Part shown: positions 35,496 through 43,666 of the stretch, piece after piece
How positions within the stretch are numbered: the first letter of the stretch is position 1
Layout: every line of letters starts with the position of its first letter
Source of the DNA: GCA-2687025 sp964473525
Lineage (GTDB): Bacteria; Poribacteria; WGA-4E; GCA-2687025
Direction of reading: 5' to 3'
DNA: 64,000 nucleotides
Assembly (NCBI GenBank): GCA_964473525.1
Contig: CAYYPK010000008.1
Span: 62,001 to 126,000, forward strand
Program-made: the position numbers and the translations under genes
Notes under the pieces: model-generated
Database searches by the model: none
Told to the model about the DNA's origin: nothing
Seen by the model: the letters and a program-made list of their open reading frames with translations, nothing else

Positions 35496-37391
35496 ATGAC
35501 GATACCGTCTGTGCGGGCCAAGGCGCGCGCCGTCCCGCCTGATTGGGCGCTGTGGCAGCGACGGCTGATCGACGTGATGAACGAAGCCGGTCTCGCCTTC
35601 CTTGAGCGGTACACGCGATCCGACGGCACGCTCATATGGCGGGAGCACTGGCCGGGCATGGACGGCTCCGACGACGCCTACGAGAGCTTCTACACGTTCC
35701 CTCTGCACTACGCTCTCGGCGGACATGAGCGTTACCGCACGCTAGCGCGCAAGCAATGGGAGGCGATCACCTGGCAGTTCACCGAGTACGGCCAACTCCA
35801 TCGTGAGTTCGACGCCTACTACGACTGGATGCACCACGGCGAGAGCTACCTGTACTTCTACTTCCTCGGCCTGTCCGAACCGTACGACCTGCGCGATCGG
35901 CAGCGATCCGTACGATTCGCGCGGTTCTACACGGGGGAGGATCCAGAGGCCCCCAACTACGACCCCGACCACCGAGTGATACGCAGCCCCATCAACGGGA
36001 GTCGCGGCCCGCGGCTCGAGATGACCGCGGAGGATTGGTCTACGCATCGGTGGGTGCTGAGCCACCCCATGTTCGGTCTCCCGTACGACGACATTCCCGG
36101 TGTTCCCGGGCCGTCCGCCGACTGGAACGACGACGCCGTCTTCGAGCGCATCCTCGAAGCAATGAATCGACGCATGGCGAAGGGCGACGTTCCCCTGAAT
36201 TTGGCGGCGACATCGCTGCTTACCCACGCCTACATGGTCACGGGCGACGCCGCCTATCGTGACTGGGTGCTGGACTACACGGAGGCATGGTCGGAGCGCG
36301 CCGCCGCCAACAACGGCATCCTGCCAGACAACGTGGGCCTGACTGGCCGTATCGGCGAACACATGGACGGCAAGTGGTGGGGCGGCTACTACGGGTGGCG
36401 TTGGCCACACGGCGGCGCCATGCTCATGGAGGCCGCGACGATTGGATCGATGAACGCGCTCCTGCTGACAGGAGACACGTCTCGCCTGGACACCGCGAGA
36501 GCCCAGATCGACCATCTCTGGTCTCTCCGAGAGGAGATCGATGGAGAGCTTCGCGTCCCTATCAGGCGAACAGACGCTGGGTGGGAAGATCACCGCCCTA
36601 TGTCACCGACGCTGCCCGTGAGCCTATGGCACATGTCGGAGGCCGACGACGATGCCGCACGCGTGGACCGACTGCCCAATGCGGAAGCGTGGGACGAGAT
36701 GAACGACGTTCGTGGGATGGGTTGGGGGTCCGGAGCGGCGTGGTACCGGTTCGTCACGGGTCAGTACGACGACTACCCCGTCGCCGCGCTGTCGGCGAGC
36801 TATGCGGAGGTCGCGCGCGCGTTGGATTCAATCCGCAGCGACGCGGACGATGCGAGCGACATCTACATCCAGCACTGGATTGGGCGGAACCCGGTGCTTA
36901 CGAACGCCCTGACGCAGCTAGCCACCGGCGCCCCGTGCCCGCTCTATCACGGCGGCCTGCTCAACTGCCGCGTCCGGTACTACGACGTCGGCGAGAGGCG
37001 GCCCGGCTTGCCGGCCGATGTCGCGGCGCTCGTGGATCGCGTCGAACGCGACTCATTCAGCGTCGAGATCGTGAATCTGAGCCCGCAGCATACTCGCTCC
37101 ACGATCTTGCAGGCTGGGGCGTTCGGGGAGCATGCGTTTGCTCGCGTGGAGATCGACGGGCGTGAATCGATCGCGGTTGACGGGAGGTGGCTCCGAGTCG
37201 ATCTCGATCCCGCCACGACCACGCGACTGCGCCTGACTACGCGGCGATTCACAAACGCGCCAAGCTATGACACGCCATGGCGGAGCCAGGCGGACGCCCC
37301 ACGCATCCAGCCGCGCGATCCGCACGGCGATCCCGAGAATGTCATCTTTGAGTGGGAGACGGATCACCCGCGGCGAAAGGGCGGCTCATAG
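35496..37391 (+). CDS. Large cytoplasmic protein, (alpha/alpha) barrel-like
   Basis: The 631-residue protein has no signal peptide. It is rich in Trp, Tyr and Asp, with helical hairpins that look like a six-hairpin glycosidase barrel: EAGLAFLERYTRSDGTLIWR, YDWMHHGESYLYFYFLGL, and WWGGYYGWRWPHGG. The final third is beta-rich (residues of about 500-600). The layout suggests a glycan-active enzyme or a related scaffold, but I cannot place the family or name catalytic residues with certainty. It follows the HAD gene by 91 bases. Confidence 0.7.
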   Translation: MTIPSVRAKARAVPPDWALWQRRLIDVMNEAGLAFLERYTRSDGTLIWREHWPGMDGSDDAYESFYTFPLHYALGGHERYRTLARKQWEAITWQFTEYGQLHREFDAYYDWMHHGESYLYFYFLGLSEPYDLRDRQRSVRFARFYTGEDPEAPNYDPDHRVIRSPINGSRGPRLEMTAEDWSTHRWVLSHPMFGLPYDDIPGVPGPSADWNDDAVFERILEAMNRRMAKGDVPLNLAATSLLTHAYMVTGDAAYRDWVLDYTEAWSERAAANNGILPDNVGLTGRIGEHMDGKWWGGYYGWRWPHGGAMLMEAATIGSMNALLLTGDTSRLDTARAQIDHLWSLREEIDGELRVPIRRTDAGWEDHRPMSPTLPVSLWHMSEADDDAARVDRLPNAEAWDEMNDVRGMGWGSGAAWYRFVTGQYDDYPVAALSASYAEVARALDSIRSDADDASDIYIQHWIGRNPVLTNALTQLATGAPCPLYHGGLLNCRVRYYDVGERRPGLPADVAALVDRVERDSFSVEIVNLSPQHTRSTILQAGAFGEHAFARVEIDGRESIAVDGRWLRVDLDPATTTRLRLTTRRFTNAPSYDTPWRSQADAPRIQPRDPHGDPENVIFEWETDHPRRKGGS

Positions 37392-37535
37392 GACCGGTGG
37401 TCGTGCCACGCGGCCGGGGCCCTGTTGGGCGTGCGACCCCCGCAGGACATCACGCCATCGGGAGCCGGGATTGGTCTAGCAGTGACCCGTGCCAACGTCT
37501 GGTTCAGGACGTCGGCGCGGGCTGGAGCTGTTCGG

Positions 37536-38522
37536 TCACTCGTCTCGGCGAGGAGGTCGGCTCTGCCTCGGGCCGCTGGGTCGGCCGCCTCCGGGACGCC
37601 CGCCCGGGCGTCCACCACCCGGGCGCCCGCCCGGACGTCCACCGGGCCTGCCGCCACGTCCTCGCGGCCCCTGGATGGGGATGTCGTCGAGAGCGATGCC
37701 GACGACTTCGAACACCAACGCGGCGTGTCGGAAGACGACGACGGATCCCTCGTCATCCGGGTCCAGCGTGAGCTTGACCTCGAAGTGGCTGTACCAGTCG
37801 ACGGTGCCGGTGAACACTTCGCCGCCGCGTAATGTAATGCGGATGGCCTTGTCGTTCTGCCGTGCGAAGGCCAGGTGGCGTGTGTCGATCTGGAAGCGCT
37901 CGAGGCGCGCCTTGATGGGCGGCAACGCCTTGCCCTGCACCACCTCGTCGGCCTCCATATGGTTCTTGACGAGGTCAGCGTCCTTGGCCTTGTACATGTA
38001 TTTGATGGGAAGCTTGTTGAGCCGCTCCTTCTCGCCGTCTACGAGCACGTCGAAATCGTAGCAGAGGCGCTTCGAGATGACGCCTTCTACGTTGCCTTCG
38101 TAGGTCACGAAGACCATGTCGGTCTTCTCGCGGATCTGCTTGTCTACGTAGAGTCGCCCGAAGCCTTCACGCTGCTTGCGCCGCTCCTTGGGGGACAGTC
38201 GCTCGCGGCCTCCGCCTCGCCCGCGCCCAGGCCCACCTCGCCCGGGGCCGCCTCGCCGATCACGTGGCCCGCCACGGCTGTACCCGCCAGGTCGGCCACC
38301 GGGTCTGCCCGCTGGTCGGCCGCCGGGACGCTCGCCGCCCGGCTCCCTTGGTGGCCGGTCGCCCTCTGGGCGCGGCTCGGACTGGGACTCCGAACGCTGC
38401 TCGACGGGCTGTGGACGCCGGATAGTCCTGGTGCCGGCTCCCTCGACACGAGCGCCCGCCTTGCGGTTGGTAGGCGTCCATACACGCGTGTTGGACGTAC
38501 TGGATTTGGGTCGTTGCTTCAT
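37536..38522 (-). CDS. RGG-rich protein with two tandem Sm/Hfq-like domains
   Basis: From ATG 38522 the product has 328 residues; GTG 38534 is an alternative. Residues below are counted from GTG 38534. Residues 50-112 are Arg/Gly/Pro-rich with repeated RPGG and RGG units. Residues of about 139-183 (MVFVTYEGNVEGVISKRL ... IKYMYKA) and about 228-278 (RITLRGGEVFTGTVDWYSHF ... VVFRHA) each follow the Sm fold pattern: a strand, a Gly turn, a second strand with Gly, an aromatic-x-Phe strand and a YKHA-like end. The second matches the Hfq signature best, with VFRHA for VYKHA. Residues 289-332 are again RGG/PGG-rich. An RNA-binding role is inferred. Neighbours give no clue. Confidence 0.75.
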   Translation of the reverse strand: MKQRPKSSTSNTRVWTPTNRKAGARVEGAGTRTIRRPQPVEQRSESQSEPRPEGDRPPREPGGERPGGRPAGRPGGRPGGYSRGGPRDRRGGPGRGGPGRGRGGGRERLSPKERRKQREGFGRLYVDKQIREKTDMVFVTYEGNVEGVISKRLCYDFDVLVDGEKERLNKLPIKYMYKAKDADLVKNHMEADEVVQGKALPPIKARLERFQIDTRHLAFARQNDKAIRITLRGGEVFTGTVDWYSHFEVKLTLDPDDEGSVVVFRHAALVFEVVGIALDDIPIQGPRGRGGRPGGRPGGRPGGGRPGGRPGGGRPSGPRQSRPPRRDE

Positions 38523-38729
38523 GGCTGGCTGCACAGCTAACTGCTGCGTCTCCCCCTCTCACATCTTCAAAGTAGGCAACCTACACGCCGCTGAACCCTG
38601 GGGCCGGGCCAGACCTATCCCCACGACAACTATCGGCTGCCACCACTCATACTATAAACCATGAGCAGATCTGTTTCAACGGCCAATGGGCGCTTTGCCG
38701 AGGGCGCCTCGACGGACGCCTCATCTGGC

Positions 38730-38759
38730 TTGGGCGGCCATGCGAGGACGTGATACAAT
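38730..38759 (+). promoter_or_regulatory. Sigma70-type promoter ahead of the EutN/CcmL cluster
   Basis: TTGGGC at 38730-38735 and TACAAT at 38754-38759 are separated by 18 bases. It lies about 48 bases before GTG 38807 and is well placed for a start of transcription near 38766. Confidence 0.5.
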
Positions 38760-38806
38760 GCGGCTCCCTGGCCCGTGCTCTCCCCTTCCGCACGCTGGAG
38801 CGTTCC

Positions 38807-39148
38807 GTGGAGAAGATCAGGCGCCTCGTCTCGCTTCTCGACAGTGGTATTGACGACTACGAGGAAGCATCGGCGACGCTACAGGAAGAGCGGCTCAAGT
38901 ACCTCCGCCTCTCCATCACGGATGCCTTTGGCGTCGACGAGAACACGTCGCGCGCGTCCTGGTTGGCGCACCTGCAGTCGCTGGAAAACAGCCTTAACTC
39001 AAGGCTCAATGCCATGCGGCAAGCCATCGTCAACGCCGGGGTAGACATGCAACCGGAGCTCGACGAAGGCATTCGGGCGCTCGCCGAACTGGGGGCCACG
39101 GACGAACCCGAGGAGCCGGACATGCCAGACGAGCAGGACAAGGTCTAG
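38807..39148 (+). CDS. Small helical protein ahead of the EutN/CcmL pair
   Basis: The 113-residue protein is mostly helical and likely coiled-coil for the first 80 residues (IRRLVSLLDSGIDDYEEA, LQSLENSLNSRLNAMRQAIV), with a strongly acidic tail. GTG 38807 is preceded by GGAG at six bases, and a promoter ends just upstream, which excludes the longer frame. I recognise no family. The stop is three bases from the first EutN/CcmL gene, so it is almost certainly co-transcribed with it. It might be an encapsulation or scaffold factor, but this is only a guess from context. Confidence 0.65.
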   Translation: MEKIRRLVSLLDSGIDDYEEASATLQEERLKYLRLSITDAFGVDENTSRASWLAHLQSLENSLNSRLNAMRQAIVNAGVDMQPELDEGIRALAELGATDEPEEPDMPDEQDKV

Positions 39149-39151
39149 CAC

Positions 39152-39460
39152 ATGGAGTTCGGCCGCATCATTGGAACCGTCGTCGCGACTCACAAGGATC
39201 CATCGTTAGTGGGCTTCCGACTGGCGGTCGTGCAGCCCTTGGACGAACACGGAGCCGAACTCGACAGACCGCTCGTAGCAGTCGACACGGAAGGACAGGC
39301 CGCCGAAGGGGAGCATGTGTTCTACGTCACGGGCGCCGACGCGATGATGGTCGCGCCAGAGGGCCGGCCGCTCCTGCCGGTGGATGCGGCGGTGGTGGGC
39401 ATTCTCCACGACGTGCATACGCCGCTTGCCGCCAAGGCTGACGGGGCGTCCCACTCATGA
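39152..39460 (+). CDS. EutN/CcmL-family microcompartment vertex protein 1
   Basis: The 102-residue protein matches EutN/CcmL, the pentamer that caps vertices of bacterial microcompartments. GRIIGTVVATHKDPSLVGFRLAVVQPL is the typical start, and the VDAAVVGILHDVH segment is the usual C-terminal strand. It overlaps the second EutN/CcmL gene by four bases (ATGA). Its loops are longer than those of the second copy. No hexameric shell (BMC-H) gene or encapsulated enzyme is recognisable in the window. Confidence 0.88.
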   Translation: MEFGRIIGTVVATHKDPSLVGFRLAVVQPLDEHGAELDRPLVAVDTEGQAAEGEHVFYVTGADAMMVAPEGRPLLPVDAAVVGILHDVHTPLAAKADGASHS

Positions 39461-39729
39461 TGCTCGCCCGCGTAATAGGCAAAGCCGTCTCGGTCGTCAA
39501 ACACCCAGCGTACGAGGCGCGGCGCCTGCTGGTCGTGCAGCCGCTGTCGACGGAACTGACCGACCGGGGCAAGGCGATCATCGCGGTTGACTACGTAGGG
39601 GCGGGAGAGGGCGACACAGTCATCGTCGGCGCCGGGCCTGGCGTGGCGCGTCAGGTGTTCGGGCTCGGTCGCGCGCCCATCCGCGAACTCGTCATGGCGA
39701 TCGTCGATTCCACTCACATCGAGCTATGA
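39457..39729 (+). CDS. EutN/CcmL-family microcompartment vertex protein 2
   Basis: The 90-residue protein is a second EutN/CcmL pentamer subunit: LARVIGKAVSVVKHPAYEA, RRLLVVQPLS, and the C-terminal LVMAIVDSTHI strand. It has the family's usual size. A four-base overlap with the preceding gene suggests translational coupling and coordinate dosage. Its 3' end overlaps the convergent membrane gene by 38 bases. Confidence 0.9.
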   Translation: MMLARVIGKAVSVVKHPAYEARRLLVVQPLSTELTDRGKAIIAVDYVGAGEGDTVIVGAGPGVARQVFGLGRAPIRELVMAIVDSTHIEL

Positions 39730-40351
39730 CCGACCTGCGGCGCGTAGCGCGGTCGCCAAGCCGAATCCACACCAACGCGCCTAGCGCCCCGACGAGGTCC
39801 GCCACAAGGTCGAGAGACGTGTTGACGTACCCGCCGACACCCGTCTCTGGCATGGCTACGGTCGCAGCGAATTCGATGACCTCGTTGAGCGCCCCGACTC
39901 CCAGGCCCGCCATCGCCACGACGATGGATAGCGAAACCCAGCGTCGAGGAGGCGCGGCGAGCGACGGCAGCAGCAGGTGGTACATGACCGCCGTGGCGAC
40001 GCCGAACCCTACGATGTGCACGAACTGGTCGTACCGGAAGATGCTGTACGTCTCGGAGATGGTGACCAGCATGAGCTTGTAGAGGACTTCCCCGCGCACG
40101 AGGACGCCCCCACCGGCCATGTGGAGGAGCGCCCAGGCGGTCAGCCCCCACAGCAGCTGGGTAGGGTAAGCGACGCGGCGGTTGGTCGTGACTATCAGCG
40201 CGAGAAACAGCACAATGACGCCGATGTACAGGACGAACTCGTAGTTGCGGCGCGACAGGAACATCAGCGTGAACGCGGGCAGGGCGATCAGGTGAACGAC
40301 CAGCACGGGTATCTGAGCTCTGCGGACCATCGGCGCGCGGCTCTGGGACAT
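39692..40351 (-). CDS. DUF2238/YjdF-like integral membrane protein
   Basis: The 219-residue protein has about six membrane segments. The RYDQFVHIVGFGVATAVMYHLL segment and the late ALNEVIEFAATVAMPETG, with Glu and Asn in the membrane, resemble DUF2238/YjdF. The GYVNTSLDLVADLVGALG stretch near the end is also typical. Function is unknown for that family. ATG 40351 is preceded by GAGGGAG. The last 38 bases overlap the EutN/CcmL gene on the other strand. Confidence 0.75.
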   Translation of the reverse strand: MSQSRAPMVRRAQIPVLVVHLIALPAFTLMFLSRRNYEFVLYIGVIVLFLALIVTTNRRVAYPTQLLWGLTAWALLHMAGGGVLVRGEVLYKLMLVTISETYSIFRYDQFVHIVGFGVATAVMYHLLLPSLAAPPRRWVSLSIVVAMAGLGVGALNEVIEFAATVAMPETGVGGYVNTSLDLVADLVGALGALVWIRLGDRATRRRSVIARCEWNRRSP

Positions 40352-40512
40352 GTCGTCTCCCTCGCGCTTGGATCGGCGGCTACCCTCTGGCGGTCGACTC
40401 GGGCGCCACTGTGGCACAGGACACGGTCGGCGCCAAGCATGGACTCCGCCGGGAACAGCGCCATGGCCAGGCACGCTGGCGTCGGCCGCTTTGAGCAGGA
40501 GTCCACGCCGCT

Positions 40513-43500
40513 TTGAGACGGATACTCGACACCCTTGGCGTTAGGCGAGGGGAGGGCGGGTCGACCGTCCTCCTCTTCTCGGGGTTCTTTCTCGTCGTCG
40601 CCGGCATCATCACGGGCAAGACCGCTCGTGACACGTTCTTTCTCGCGCGATTCGACGTCGAATTCCTTCCGCTCATGTTCGTGGCTCAGGCGGTGTTTGT
40701 GACCGCGCTCGTTCCCGTGCTGGCGCGGCTCTCGCGGGGGCTGCACCTGTCCCGGTCACTGGTCGTGGGGGCAGTCGTCGTGGCGACGCCCATCGCCCTA
40801 TGTCGCTTTCATATCCGTGGGATGGTCGTCCCGGCGCTGTACGTGCTCGTCGAGATAGCGACGGTCGTCGTGACGACTCAGTTCTGGCTACTCACCGGCG
40901 GGGTGTTCAACTCCCGACAAGCAAAGCGCCTTTTTGCCCTCATCGCCAGCGGCGGATCGGCTGCCGCGATGGTCGTGGGGATGGGGGTCGACCCGTACGT
41001 AACGGCGTTCGGATCCGAGGCATTGCTACCTGCCTCCGCGGCGCTCTTCGTCGCTGGCGCGCTCGTCTCCTCCCTCACCCGTGAACGGCGTGGGGTCACG
41101 CGCGAAGCCCCGCCAGCGCCGTCAGTTCCCGGCGTGGCGCGCAGACGCCTGAATCCGTACCTTGTGTCCATCGCGGCCCTCATCGGCATCACCGCCCTCG
41201 CGACGACTATCGTGGACTATCTGTTCAAGATCGTCGCGGGGCGGGAGTACCCCGTTGAGGCTGACCTGGCGGCGTTCTTCGGGACGTTCTACGCGCTTAC
41301 GGGCGTCATCGGCCTCGTCGTGCAGTGGTTTGCCACGGGGCGCGTCATACAGCGCTTCGGCATTCTCGGGGGGCTGCTAATGCTGCCCGTGAGCCTGAGC
41401 GTAGGATCCGTAGCCGCGCTCCTGCGACCTGTGCTGCTCAGCGTGATCGTGGCGAAGGGCTCCGAGCAAGTCGTGAAGCAGACGGCGCACCAGGCCTCAC
41501 TGCAACTGTTGTGGGTTCCCATCGATACGACGCAGAAGCGTGTGAGCAAGCCGTTCGTGGACGGTCCCGTAAAGATGATGGCAGAGGGCGCCGCTGGCCT
41601 CTTCATATTCCTGATGGCGCCGCTGTTGGGGCTACGCTGGTTGAGCGCCGTCGCGTTGGCTCTCGTGGGTCTATGGCTGGTGGTCACGTTGCGGGCGCGG
41701 GCAGGGTACATTGCGTCTCTCGCCACCGGGCCGCGTCTCGACCTGAACGACTTGGAGTTGGACGTCACCGACCCGCACGTCACGGAGACCGTGGACAAGA
41801 TGCTGCGGTCATCGGAGGAGACCCAGCAGATCACGGCGCTGGAGCTCATGGAGCAGGTAGCTCCCGAGCCGTGGGCGGAGTCGCTCGGGGAGCTGTTCCG
41901 TCAGGGATCACCGCTCGTGCGGGAGAAGACGCTCGCCGCCGCTGGCGACTCCCTATCGGTCATCAGTAACGAGGAACTCGTGGCCACGATTGAGCGCGGC
42001 GACCCCCTTGCCCCGCAGGCTACGCTCCTTATCGGAAACAGGCGGGCGCCGGGGGTGGCGCCCGTGCTGCGCCGCCTGCTCGAGCACGCCGACCCGCGCC
42101 AGCAGGCGGCAGCGGCCGTCGCGCTCCGAGGGTTGCGTGAGGACGATGACCAGGACGGCGAGCGCCTGCTGCGCGGACTGCTCGCATCGTCGGATCCCGC
42201 TGACCGGGAAGCCGCTCTTGACGCCGCGCGGCACGACCCGGAGTTCGTGCCGCAGGCGGTGCTGCTGGATGCTCTCGCGGGCGAATCGTCCGCTGTCCGA
42301 TTGGCGGCCCTGCGCGTCGTGGACGCGGCGCCCAAACGGGTCCTACTGCCAGCGGTGGTCCAAGCCCTCGGCGACGTGGAGACGAGAGTCGCCGCGCGTG
42401 GCGTCCTGCGCGCGTTCGGCGAGGAAGACGCGCTGTACGACCTCAACCGCGCCTTCCGTAGGCCTGACACCACCCGCGACCTGCGCGTGGGAGCCGTGCG
42501 GACAATACGCGACTACGGGGGCGCGGCAAGCATGCGCTCGGTGCTGAATCTACTCGACCGAGAAGACCTGGCAGGCGACACGGAATCCGAGGTGGTAGAC
42601 GCGCTCCTGGATCTCGCGCGCGCTACGCCCACGCCCAGGGGGGCGGATAGACGGGTCCTGGCCCACATACGTAGGCTGGCAACCAGGGCTTACTGGTACC
42701 GCGCCGCCGAGGCGCTGATATCCGACGAGGGCGCGGCGGGACGCCTCGCGCGCGACCACTACCACAGGCTAGCGCGTAGCGACACCATGACGCTCCTTAA
42801 GCTGTGCGTAATCGCGCGCCCCCAGACGCCGATAGAGACAATCGCGTACCACGTGGACACACAGGGCGAAGGGCTTGCAGACTCGCTAGAGGTTCTCGAT
42901 AATGTCGTGCCGCGCGAGGCCCGTGATTTCGTGATGCCGCTCGCAGAGCCGCGCTCGCTGGAGGAGACCGTCGCGGCGGGTAGACGCCTGGGGCTCGACC
43001 TGCCCACGGAGCCGCACCAGGCGCTGCTGCCGCTGATCGAATCACGGCAGGTTCTGCTCGCCATCGTTGGGCTGTCGTGCGGCGGCGAGGCCGTGGCCGA
43101 TGCGGTGGACTGGGACGCCGCGCCCCTCACGCGCGCCGACGCGGACGATCTGCCGGGCTACACGGCGCGGTACGCCGAGGGCCTTACAGGTAAGCCTTCA
43201 CCGAATGGCGAGCAGCGCATGTATTCGGAACTCGAGAAGACCGCGTACCTGAAGTCGACGGACACGTTCCGGGACATCCCCGGCGAGGAGGTGTTCTACG
43301 TCGCGCAGGTGGCGGAGGAGCAGCATCTAGCGGATGGCGAGTCGCTTTTCGAGGATGGCGATCCCGGCCACTCCCTCTACGCCCTCATCGAAGGCGAGAT
43401 ACTCCTGCACCGAGGCGGTCAGGAAGTGAATCGGATGCATCCCTATGACGCCTTCGGCGAGATGGCGGTCATCAACCAGGCTCCCCGCACGTTGTCCGCC

Positions 43501-43656
43501 AAGGCGGTCGGCCCCACGATCCTCCTGCGGATCAGCGAGGAGGACTTCCTGCACGTGCTGGAAACTCGGGCGGAAGTAATGAAGGGCGTCATGGGGCAGG
43601 TGATGCAGCGGCTGAGCCGGCTCACGGACCTGTACGCCGAGGCGATCTCTGGGTAG
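40513..43656 (+). CDS. NTT/MFS-like transporter fused to HEAT repeats and a cNMP-binding domain
   Basis: The 1047-residue protein starts at TTG 40513 behind AGGAG. Residues of about 15-400 hold about ten membrane segments resembling the ADP/ATP (NTT/Npt1) translocase group within the MFS. Residues of about 430-730 are HEAT-type repeats (LLRGLLASSDPADREAALDA, LPAVVQALGDVETRVAARGV). Residues of about 925-1045 form a cyclic nucleotide-binding fold (LADGESLFEDGDPGHSLYAL, HPYDAFGEMAVINQAPRTLSA). The design suggests a nucleotide-related transporter gated or modulated by cAMP or cGMP; substrate and ligand are not established. It faces the cyclase gene at 43667, 10 bases away. Confidence 0.8.
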   Translation: MRRILDTLGVRRGEGGSTVLLFSGFFLVVAGIITGKTARDTFFLARFDVEFLPLMFVAQAVFVTALVPVLARLSRGLHLSRSLVVGAVVVATPIALCRFHIRGMVVPALYVLVEIATVVVTTQFWLLTGGVFNSRQAKRLFALIASGGSAAAMVVGMGVDPYVTAFGSEALLPASAALFVAGALVSSLTRERRGVTREAPPAPSVPGVARRRLNPYLVSIAALIGITALATTIVDYLFKIVAGREYPVEADLAAFFGTFYALTGVIGLVVQWFATGRVIQRFGILGGLLMLPVSLSVGSVAALLRPVLLSVIVAKGSEQVVKQTAHQASLQLLWVPIDTTQKRVSKPFVDGPVKMMAEGAAGLFIFLMAPLLGLRWLSAVALALVGLWLVVTLRARAGYIASLATGPRLDLNDLELDVTDPHVTETVDKMLRSSEETQQITALELMEQVAPEPWAESLGELFRQGSPLVREKTLAAAGDSLSVISNEELVATIERGDPLAPQATLLIGNRRAPGVAPVLRRLLEHADPRQQAAAAVALRGLREDDDQDGERLLRGLLASSDPADREAALDAARHDPEFVPQAVLLDALAGESSAVRLAALRVVDAAPKRVLLPAVVQALGDVETRVAARGVLRAFGEEDALYDLNRAFRRPDTTRDLRVGAVRTIRDYGGAASMRSVLNLLDREDLAGDTESEVVDALLDLARATPTPRGADRRVLAHIRRLATRAYWYRAAEALISDEGAAGRLARDHYHRLARSDTMTLLKLCVIARPQTPIETIAYHVDTQGEGLADSLEVLDNVVPREARDFVMPLAEPRSLEETVAAGRRLGLDLPTEPHQALLPLIESRQVLLAIVGLSCGGEAVADAVDWDAAPLTRADADDLPGYTARYAEGLTGKPSPNGEQRMYSELEKTAYLKSTDTFRDIPGEEVFYVAQVAEEQHLADGESLFEDGDPGHSLYALIEGEILLHRGGQEVNRMHPYDAFGEMAVINQAPRTLSAKAVGPTILLRISEEDFLHVLETRAEVMKGVMGQVMQRLSRLTDLYAEAISG

Positions 43657-43666
43657 CAGCGCAGCT

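Noticed and set aside
37489..38061. Pro/Gly-rich + strand frame around 37.5-38.0 kb
   Set aside because: It is the antisense of the RGG-rich protein's repeats; the low-complexity codons give open frames on both strands.
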